Part shown: positions 53,693 through 63,400 of the stretch, one piece after another | Position numbering within the stretch: position 1 is the first letter of the stretch | How the letters are laid out: each line of letters opens with the position of its first letter | From: Lasioglossum baleicum | Lineage: Eukaryota; Arthropoda; Insecta; Hymenoptera; Halictidae | Assembly: GCF_051020765.1 (NCBI RefSeq) | Contig: NW_027469572.1 | Coordinates: forward strand, 35,286 to 99,285 | Direction: 5' to 3' | Length of the DNA: 64,000 nt | Translations under genes and position numbers: made by a program | The notes under the pieces: model-generated | What the model was told of the DNA's origin: nothing | The model's input: only the letters and a program-made list of their open reading frames with translations | Database searches by the model: none

Positions 53693-56600
53693 TCAAGTAA
53701 AAACACGTGCGAGAGGATGCATCCCGCAGGCTAGTCGAGCACAAACACGTGCGAGAGGATGCATCCCGCAGGCTAGTCGAGCAAAAACACGTGCGAGAGG
53801 ATGCATCCCGCAGGCTAGTCGAGCGAAAACACGTGCGAGAGGATGCATCCCGCAAGCTAGTCGAGTAAAAACACGTGCGAGAGGATGCATCCCGCAGACT
53901 AGTCGAGTAAAAACACGTGCGAGAGGATGCTTCCCGCAGGCTAGTCGAGTAAAAACACGTGCGAGAGGATGCATCCCGCAGGCTAGTCGAGTAAAAACAC
54001 GTGCGAGGTTTTGTGGGATGCGCATGCGCAGGTTTTGTGGGATGCGCATGCGCAGGTTTTTTGGGATGCGCATGCGCAGGTTTTTTGGGAAGCGCATGCG
54101 CAGGTTTTTTGGGATGCGCATTCGCAGGTTTTTTAGGATGCGCATGCGCAGGTTTTTTGGGATGCGCATGGCTAGTCGAGCAAAAACACGTGCGAGAGGA
54201 TGCATCCCGCAGGGTAGTCGAGCAAATACACGTGCGAGAGGATGCATCCCGCAGGGTAGTCGAGCAAAAACACGTGCGAGAGGATGCATCCCGCAGACTA
54301 GTCGAGTAAAAACACGTGCGAGAGGATGCTTCCCGCAGGCTGGTCGAGTAAAAACACGTGCGAGAGGATGCATCCCGCAGGCTAGTCGAGCAAAAACACG
54401 TGCGAGAGGATGCATCCCGCAGGCTAGTCGCGTAAAAACACGTGCGAGAGGATGCATCCTGCAGGCTAGTCGAGTAAAAACACGTGCGAGAGGATGCATC
54501 CCGCAGGCTAGTCGAGTAAAAACACGTGCGAGGTTTTGTGGGATGCGCATGCGCAGGTTTTGTGGGATGCGCATGCGCAGGTTTTTTGGGATGCGCATGG
54601 CTAGTCGAGCAAAAACACGTGCGAGAGGATGCATCCCGCAGACTAGTCGAGTAAAAACACGTGCGAGAGGATGCATCCCGCAGGCTAGTCGAGTAAAAAC
54701 ACGTGCGAGAGGATGCATCCCGCAAGCTAGTCGAGTAAAAACACGTGCGAGAGGATGCATCCCGCAGGCTAGTCGAGTAAAAACACGTGCGAGGTTTTGT
54801 GGGATGCGCATGCGCAGGTTTTTTGGGATGCGCATGCGCAGGTTTTTTGGGATGCGCATGCCTAGTCGAGCAAAAACACGTGCGAGAGGATGCATCCCGC
54901 AAGCTAGTCGAGCAAAAACACGTGCGAGAGGATGCATCCCGCAGGCTAGTCGAGTAAAAACACGTGCGAGAGGATGCATCCCGCAGGCTAGTCGAGTAAA
55001 AACACGTGCGAGAGGATGCATCCCGCAGGCTAGTCGAGTAAAAACACGTGCGAGGTTTTGTGGGATGCGCATGCGCAGGTTTTGTGGGATGCGCATGCGC
55101 AGGTTTTTTGGGATGCGCATGCACAGGGTTTTTGGGATGCGCATGGCTAGTCGAGCAAAAACACGTGCGAGAGGATGCATCCCGCAGGCTAGTCGAGCAA
55201 AAACACGTGCGAGAGGATGCATCCCGCAGGCTAGTCGAGCAAAAACACGTGCGAGAGGATGCATCCCGCAGACTAGTCGAGTAAAAACACGTGCGAGAGG
55301 ATGCTTCCCGCAGGCTAGTCGAGCAAAAACACGTACGAGAGGATGCATCCCGCAGGCTAGTCGAGCAAAAACACGTGCGAGAGGATGCATCCCGCAGGCT
55401 AGTCGAGTAAAAACACGTGCGAGAGGATGCATCCCGCAGGCTAGTCGAGTAAAAACACGTGCGAGAGGATGCATCCCGCAGGCTAGTCGAGCAAAAACAC
55501 GTGCGAGAGGATGCATCCCGCAGGCTAGTCGAGCAAAAACACGTGCGAGAGGATGCATCCCGCAGGCTAGTCAAGTAAAAACACGTGCGAGAGGATGCAT
55601 CCCGCAGGCTAGTCGAGCACAAACACGTGCGAGAGGATGCATCCCGCAGGCTAGTCGAGCAAATACACGTGCGAGAGGATGCATCCCGCAGACTAGTCGA
55701 GTAAAAACATGTGCGAGGTTTTGTGGGATGCGCATGCGCAGGTTTTTTGGGATGCGCATGGCTAGTCGAGCAAAAACACGTGCGAGAGGATGCATCCCGC
55801 AGGCTAGTCGAGCAAAAACACGTGCGAGAGGATGCATCCCGCAGGCTAGTCGAGCAAAAACACGTGCGAGAGGATGCATCCCGCAGGCTAGTCGAGCAAA
55901 AACACGTGCGAGAGGATGCATCCCGCAGGCTAGTCGAGCAAAAACACGTGCGAGAGGATGCATCCCGCAGACTAGTCGAGTAAAAGCACGTGCGAGAGGA
56001 TGCTTCCCGCAGGCTAGTCGAGTAAAAACACGTGCGAGAGGATGCTTCCCGCAGGCTAGTCGAGTAAAAACACGTGCGAGAGGATGCATCCCGCAGGCTA
56101 GTCGAGTAAAAACACGTGCGAGAGGATGCATCCCGCAGGCTAGTCGAGTAAAAACACGTGCGAGAGGATGCATCCCGCAGGCTAGTCGAGTAAAAACACT
56201 TGCGAGAGGATGCATCCCGCAGGCTAGTCGAGTAAAAACACGTGCGAGGTTTTGTGGGATGCGCATGCGCAGGTTTTGTGGGATGCGCATGCGCAGGTTT
56301 TGTGGGATGCGCATGCGCAGGTTTTGTGGGATGCGCATGCGCAGGTTTTTTGGGATGCGCATGGCTAGTCGAGCAAAAACACGGGCGAGAGGATGCATCC
56401 CGCAGGGTAGTCGAGCAAAAACACGTGCGAGAGGATGCATCCCGCAGGCTAGTCGAGCAAAAACACGTGCGAGAGGATGCATCCCGCAGGCTAGTCGAGT
56501 AAAAACACGTGCGAGAGGATGCATCCCGCAGGCTAGTCGAGTAAAAACACGTGCGAGAGGATGCATCCCGCAGGCTAGTCGAGTAAAAACACGTGCGAGG

Positions 56601-57058
56601 TTTTGTGGGATGCGCATGCGCAGGTTTTGTGGGATGCGCATGCGCAGGTTTTTTGGGATGCGCATGGCTAGTCGAGCAAAAACACGTGCGAGAGGATGCA
56701 TCCCGCAGACTAGTCGAGTAAAAACACGTGCGAGAGGATGCTTCCCGCAGGCTAGTCGAGTAAAAACACGTGCGAGAGGATGCATCCCGCAGGCTAGTCG
56801 AGTAAAAACACGTGCGAGAGGATGCATCCCGCAGGCTAGTCGAGTAAAAACACGTGCGAGAGGATGCATCCCGCAGGCTAGTCGAGTAAAAACACGTGCG
56901 AGGTTTTGTGGGATGCGCATGCGCAGGTTTTTTGGGATGCGCATGCGCAGGTTTTTTGGGATGCGCATGCCTAGTCGAGCAAAAACACGTGCGAGAGGAT
57001 GCATCCCGCAGGCTAGTCGAGCAAAAGCACGTGCGAGAGGATGCATCCCGCAGGCTAG
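53693..57058 (+). repeat. Zone VI super-HOR, copy 2 (3366 bp)
   Basis: B blocks: 54007-54169 [7], 54532-54598 [3], 54793-54859 [3], 55054-55144 [4], 55717-55759 [2], 56248-56362 [5], 56599-56665 [3] and 56902-56968 [3]. Blocks 54793 and 55054 match copy 1 at +2955; 56599 and 56902 match at +3366. The seven-unit block at 54007 is a copy of the zone V block at 49777 (+4230), including the variants gggaagcgcat and tttttaggatg, so this copy also contains material from the neighbouring zone. Confidence 0.87.
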
Positions 57059-60000
57059 TCAAGTAAAAACACGTGCGAGAGGATGCATCCCGCAGGCTAG
57101 TCGAGCACAAACACGTGCGAGAGGATGCATCCCGCAGGCTAGTCGAGCAAAAACACGTGCGAGAGGATGCATCCCGCAGGCTAGTCGAGCGAAAACACGT
57201 GCGAGAGGATGCATCCCGCAAGCTAGTCGAGTAAAAACACGTGCGAGAGGATGCATCCCGCAGACTAGTCGAGTAAAAACACGTGCGAGAGGATGCTTCC
57301 CGCAGGCTAGTCGAGTAAAAACACGTGCGAGAGGATGCATCCCGCAGGCTAGTCGAGTAAAAACACGTGCGAGAGGATGCATCCCGCAGGCTAGTCGAGT
57401 AAAAACACGCGCGAGAGGATGCATCCCGTAGGCTAGTCGAGTAAAAACACGCGCGAGAGGATGCATCCCGTAGGCTAGTCGAGTAAAAACACGTGCGAGG
57501 TTTTGTGGGATGCGCATGAGCAGGTTTTTTGGGATGCGCATGCGCAGGTTTTTTGGGATGCGCATGCGCAGGTTTTTTGGGATGCGCATGCCTAGTCGAG
57601 CAAAAACACGTGCGAGAGGATGCATCCCGCAGGCTAGTCGAGCAAAAACACGTGCGAGAGGATGCATCCCGCAGGCTAGTCGCGTAAAAACACGTGCGAG
57701 AGGATGCATCCTGCAGGCTAGTCGAGTAAAAACACGTGCGAGAGGATGCATCCCGCAGGCTAGTCGAGTAAAAACACGTGCGAGGTTTTGTGGGATGCGC
57801 ATGCGCAGGTTTTGTGGGATGCGCATGCGCAGGTTTTTTGGGATGCGCATGGCTAGTCGAGCAAAAACACGTGCGAGAGGATGTATCCCGCAGACTAGTC
57901 GAGTAAAAACACGTGCGAGAGGATGCTTCCCGCAGGCTAGTCGAGTAAAAACACGTGCGAGGGGATGCATCCCGCAGGCTAGTCGAGTAAAAACACGTGC
58001 GAGAGGATGCATCCCGCAGGCTAGTCGAGTAAAAACACGTGCGAGAGGATGCATCCCGCAGGCTAGTCGAGTAAAAACACGTGCGAGAGGATGCATCCCG
58101 CAGGCTAGTCGAGCAAAAACACGTGCGAGAGGATGCATCCCGCAGGGTAGTCGAGTAAAAACACGTGCTAGAGGATGCATCCCGCAGGCTAGTCGAGCAA
58201 AAACACGTGCGAGAGGATGCATCCCGCAGGCTAGTTGAGTAAAAACACGTGCGAGAGGATGCATCCCGCAGGCTAGTCGAGTAAAAACACGTGCGAGAGG
58301 ATGCATCCCGCAGGCTAGTCGAGTAAAAACACGTGCGAGAGGATGCATCCCGCAGGCTAGTCGAGTAAAAACACGTGCGAGAGGATGCATCCCGCAGGCT
58401 AGTCGAGCAAAAACACGTGCGAGAGGATGCATCCCACAGGCTAGTCGAGCAAAAACACGTGCGAGAGGATGCATCCCGCAGGCTAGTTGAGTAAAAACAC
58501 GTGCGAGAGGATGCATCCCGCAGGCTAGTCGAGTAAAAACACGTGCGAGAGGATGCATCCCGCAGGCTAGTCGAGTAAATACACGTGCGAGAGGATGCAT
58601 CCCGCAGGCTAGTCGAGTAAAAACACGTGCGAGAGGATGCATCCCGCAGGCTAGTCGAGTAAAAACACGTGCGAGAGGATGCATCCCGCAGGCTAGTCGA
58701 GCAAAAACACGTGCGAGAGGATGCATCCCACAGGCTAGTCGAGCAAAAACACGTGCGAGAGGATGCATCCCGCAGGCTAGTTGAGTAAAAACACGTGCGA
58801 GAGGATGCATCCCGCAGGCTAGTCGAGTAAAAACACGTGCGAGAGGATGCATCCCTCAGGCTAGTCGAGCAAAAACACGTGCGAGAGGATGCATCCCGCA
58901 GGCTAGTCGAGTAAAAACACGTGCGAGAGGATGCATCTGGCAGGCCAGTCGAGTAAAAACACGTGCGAGAGGATGCATCCCGCAGGCTAGTCGAGCAAAA
59001 ACACGTGCGAGAGGATGCATCCCGCAGGGTAGTCGAGTAAAAACACGTGCGAGAGGATGCATCCCGCAGGCTAGTCGAGCAAAAACACGTGCGAGAGGAT
59101 GCATCCCGCAGGGTAGTCGAGTAAAAACACGTGCGAGAGGATGCACCCCGAAGGCTAGTCGAGTAAAAACACGTGCGAGAGGATACATCCCGCAGGCTAG
59201 TCGAGCAAAAACACGTGCGAGAGGATGCATCCCGCAGGCTAGTCGAGCAAAAGCACGTGCGAGAGGATGCATCCCGCAGGCTAGTCGAGCAAAAGCACGT
59301 GCGAGAGGATGCATCCCGCAGGCTAGTCAAGTAAAAACACGTGCGAGAGGATGCATCCCGCAGGCTAGTCGAGCACAAACACGTGCGAGAGGATGCATCC
59401 CGCAGGCTAGTCGAGCGAAAACACGTGCGAGAGGATGCATCCCGCAAGCTAGTCGAGTAAAAACACGTGCGAGAGGATGCATCCCGCAGACTAGTCGAGT
59501 AAAAACACGTGCGAGAGGATGCTTCCCGCAGGCTAGTCGAGTAAAAACACGTGCGAGAGGATGCATCCCGCAGGCTAGTCGAGTAAAAACACGTGCGAGA
59601 GGATGCATCCCGCAGGCTAGTCGAGTAAAAACACGTGCGAGAGGATGCATCCCGCAGGCTAGTCGAGTAAAAACACGTGCGAGGTTTTGTGGGATGCGCA
59701 TGCGCAGGTTTTGTGGGATGCGCATGCGCAGGTTTTGTGGGATGCGCATGCGCAGGTTTTGTGGGATGCGCATGCGCAGGTTTTTTGGGATGCGCATGGC
59801 TAGTCGAGCAAAAACACGGGCGAGAGGATGCATCCCGCAGGGTAGTCGAGCAAAAACACGTGCGAGAGGATGCATCCCGCAGGCTAGTCGAGCAAAAACA
59901 CGTGCGAGAGGATGCATCCCGCAGGCTAGTCGAGTAAAAACACGTGCGAGAGGATGCATCCCGCAGGCTAGTCGAGTAAAAACACGTGCGAGAGGATGCA

Positions 60001-60493
60001 TCCCGCAGGCTAGTCGAGTAAAAACACGTGCGAGGTTTTGTGGGATGCGCATGCGCAGGTTTTGTGGGATGCGCATGCGCAGGTTTTTTGGGATGCGCAT
60101 GGCTAGTCGAGCAAAAACACGTGCGAGAGGATGCATCCCGCAGACTAGTCGAGTAAAAACACGTGCGAGAGGATGCTTCCCGCAGGCTAGTCGAGTAAAA
60201 ACACGTGCGAGAGGATGCATCCCGCAGGCTAGTCGAGTAAAAACACGTGCGAGAGGATGCATCCCGCAGGCTAGTCGAGTAAAAACACGTGCGAGAGGAT
60301 GCATCCCGCAGGCTAGTCGAGTAAAAACACGTGCGAGGTTTTGTGGGAGGCGCATGCGCAGGTTTTTTGGGATGCGCATGCGCAGGTTTTTTGGGATGCG
60401 CATGCCTAGTCGAGCAAAAACACGTGCGAGAGGATGCATCCCGCAGGCTAGTCGAGCAAAAGCACGTGCGAGAGGATGCATCCCGCAGGCTAG
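57059..60493 (+). repeat. Zone VI super-HOR, copy 3 (3435 bp)
   Basis: B blocks: 57499-57589 [4], 57784-57850 [3], 59683-59797 [5], 60034-60100 [3] and 60337-60403 [3]. The last two match copy 2 at +3435. The segment 57851-59682 has no B block at all (1832 bp). It carries monomer variants cccacagg, gttgag, ccctcagg and catctggcagg, repeated in the next copy. A single-base variant gggaggcgcat occurs in the first B unit at 60337. Confidence 0.87.
57851..59682 (+). repeat. B-free run of A units with a 252-294-bp HOR
   Basis: This 1.8-kb stretch contains only 42-bp units. The gttgag variant recurs at 58231, 58483 and 58777, giving steps of 252 bp (6 A) and 294 bp (7 A). Each is preceded at fixed distance by cccacagg and gagcaaaa monomers in the second and third instances. 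The later part has ccctcagg (58853), catctggcaggcc (58935) and paired gcaaaagcacg monomers (59247, 59289). No gene, no other element. Confidence 0.88.
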
Positions 60494-63400
60494 TCAAGTA
60501 AAAACACGTGCGAGAGGATGCATCCCGCAGGCTAGTCGAGCACAAACACGTGCGAGAGGATGCATCCCGCAGGCTAGTCGAGCAAAAACACGTGCGAGAG
60601 GATGCATCCCGCAGGCTAGTCGAGTAAAAACACGTGCGAGAGGATGCATCCCGTAGGCTAGTCGAGTAAAAACACGTGCGAGGTTTTGTGGGATGCGCAT
60701 GAGCAGGTTTTTAGGGATGCGCATGCGCAGGTTTTTTGGGATGCGCATGCGCAGGTTTTTTGGGATGCGCATGCCTAGTCGAGCAAAAACACGTGCGAGA
60801 GGATGCATCCCGCAGGCTAGTCGAGCAAAAACACGTGCGAGAGGATGCATCCCGCAGGCTAGTCGCGTAAAAACACGTGCGAGAGGATGCATCCTGCAGG
60901 CTAGTCGAGTAAAAACACGTGCGAGAGGATGCATCCCGCAGGCTAGTCGAGTAAAAACACGTGCGAGGTTTTGTGGGATGCGCATGCGCAGGTTTTGTGG
61001 GATGCGCATGCGCAGGTTTTTTGGGATGCGCATGGCTAGTCGAGCAAAAACACGTGCGAGAGGATGCATCCCGCAGACTAGTCGAGTAAAAACACGTGCG
61101 AGAGGATGCTTCCCGCAGGCTAGTCGAGTAAAAACACGTGCGAGAGGATGCATCCCGCAGGCTAGTCGAGTAAAAACACGTGCGAGAGGATGCATCCCGC
61201 AGGCTAGTCGAGTAAAAACACGTGCGAGAGGATGCATCCCGCAAGCTAGTCGAGTAAAAACACGTGCGAGAGGATGCATCCCGCAGGCTAGTCGAGTAAA
61301 AACACGTGCGAGGTTTTGTGGGATGCGCATGCGCAGGTTTTTTGGGATGCGCATGCGCAGGTTTTTTGGGATGCGCATGCCTAGTCGAGCAAAAACACGT
61401 GCGAGAGGATGCATCCCGCAAGCTAGTCGAGCAAAAACACGTGCGAGAGGATGCATCCCGCAGGCTAGTCGAGTAAAAACACGTGCGAGAGGATGCATCC
61501 CGCAGGCTAGTCGAGTAAAAACACGTGCGAGAGGATGCATCCCGCAGGCTAGTCGAGTAAAAACACGTGCGAGGTTTTGTGGGATGCGCATGCGCAGGTT
61601 TTGTGGGATGCGCATGCGCAGGTTTTTTGGGATGCGCATGCGCAGGTTTTTTGGGATGCGCATGGCTAGTCGAGCAAAAACACGTGCGAGAGGATGCATC
61701 CCGCAGGGTAGTCGAGTAAAAACACGTGCTAGAGGATGCATCCCGCAGGCTAGTCGAGCAAAAACACGTGCGAGAGGATGCATCCCGCAGGCTAGTTGAG
61801 TAAAAACACGTGCGAGAGGATGCATCCCGCAGGCTAGTCGAGTAAAAACACGTGCGAGAGGATGCATCCCGCAGGCTAGTCGAGTAAAAACACGTGCGAG
61901 AGGATGCATCCCGCAGGCTAGTCGAGTAAAAACACGTGCGAGAGGATGCATCCCGCAGGCTAGTCGAGCAAAAACACGTGCGAGAGGATGCATCCCACAG
62001 GCTAGTCGAGCAAAAACACGTGCGAGAGGATGCATCCCGCAGGCTAGTTGAGTAAAAACACGTGCGAGAGGATGCATCCCGCAGGCTAGTCGAGTAAAAA
62101 CACGTGCGAGAGGATGCATCCCGCAGGCTAGTCGAGTAAAAACACGTGCGAGAGGATGCATCCCGCAGGCTAGTCGAGTAAAAACACGTGCGAGAGGATG
62201 CATCCGCAGGCTAGTCGAGTAAAAACACGTGCGAGAGGATGCATCCCGCAGGCTAGTCGAGCAAAAACACGTGCGAGAGGATGCATCCCACAGGCTAGTC
62301 GAGCAAAAACACGTGCGAGAGGATGCATCCCGCAGGCTAGTTGAGTAAAAACACGTGCGAGAGGATGCATCCCGCAGGCTAGTCGAGTAAAAACACGTGC
62401 GAGAGGATGCATCCCTCAGGCTAGTCGAGCAAAAACACGTGCGAGAGGATGCATCCCGCAGGCTAGTCGAGTAAAAACACGTGCGAGAGGATGCATCTGG
62501 CAGGCTAGTCGAGTAAAAACACGTGCGAGAGGATGCATCCCGCAGGCTAGTCGAGCAAAAACACGTGCGAGAGGATGCATCCCCGCAGGTAGTCGAGTAA
62601 AAACACGTGCGAGAGGATGCATCCCGCAGGCTAGTCGAGCAAAAACACGTGCGAGAGGATGCATCCCGCAGGCTAGTCGAGTAAAAACACGTGCGAGAGG
62701 ATGCCCCGAGGCTAGTCGAGTAAAACACGCGAGGTACATCCCGCAGCTAGTCGAGCAAAAACACGTGCGAGAGGATGCATCCCGCAGGCTAGTCGAGCAA
62801 AAGCACGTGCGAGAGGATGCATCCCGCAGCTAGTCAAGTAAAAACACGTGCGAGAGGATGCATCCCGCAGGCTAGTCGAGCACAAACACGTGCGAGAGGA
62901 TGCATCCCGCAGGCTAGTCGAGCAAAAACACGTGCGAGAGGATGCATCCCGCAGGCTAGTCGAGCGAAAACACGTGCGAGAGGATGCATCCCGCAGCTAG
63001 TCGAGTAAAAACACGTGCGAGAGGATGCATCCCGCAGACTAGTCGAGTAAAAACACGTGCGAGAGGATGCTTCCGCAGGCTAGTCGAGTAAAAACACGTG
63101 CGAGAGGATGCATCCCGCAGGCTAGTCGTGTAAAAAACACGTGCGAGAGGATGCATCCCGCAGGCTAGTCGAGTAAAAACACGTGCGAGAGGATGCATCC
63201 CGTAGGCTAGTCGAGTAAAAACACGTGCGAGGTTTTGTGGGATGCGCATGAGCAGGTTTTTTGGGATGCGCATGCGCAGGTTTTTTGGGATGCGCATGCG
63301 CAGGTTTTTTGGGATGCGCATGCCTAGTCGAGCAAAAACACGTGCGAGAGGATGCATCCCGCAGGCTAGTCGAGCAAAAACACGTGCGAGAGGATGCATC

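Larger units (their letters stand above)
49293..57431 (+). other. 2,712-codon open frame, repeat by-product
   Basis: Same phase and same repeat peptides as the other long plus frames. It ends where cccgca is changed to cccgta, creating a TAG at 57.43 kb; the same change recurs at about 60.65 kb in the next super-HOR copy. It is not interpreted as a gene for the same reasons as the larger open frames. Confidence 0.82.
46935..60545 (-). other. 4,536-codon antisense open frame, probably a repeat by-product
   Basis: This minus frame reads A as TSLRDASSRTCFYS-like 14-mers and B as HAHPKKPA 8-mers. It ends at 46935 where gtcgag is changed to gtcgat, giving TAA on this strand. A second minus frame (MHPLARVFTRLACG and MRIPKNLR units) is open over much of the same DNA and is cut at each gtcaag marker, which reads as TGA. 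Simultaneous openness in several frames argues for base composition and unit length, not coding. Confidence 0.83.

Noticed and set aside
685..60000. Many 62-106-codon plus-strand frames (MREDASRRLVEQ-type and GTG-start frames at B blocks)
   Set aside because: They are runs of gagCaa units between gagTaa stops in a second plus frame, and are a direct consequence of the T/C variant.
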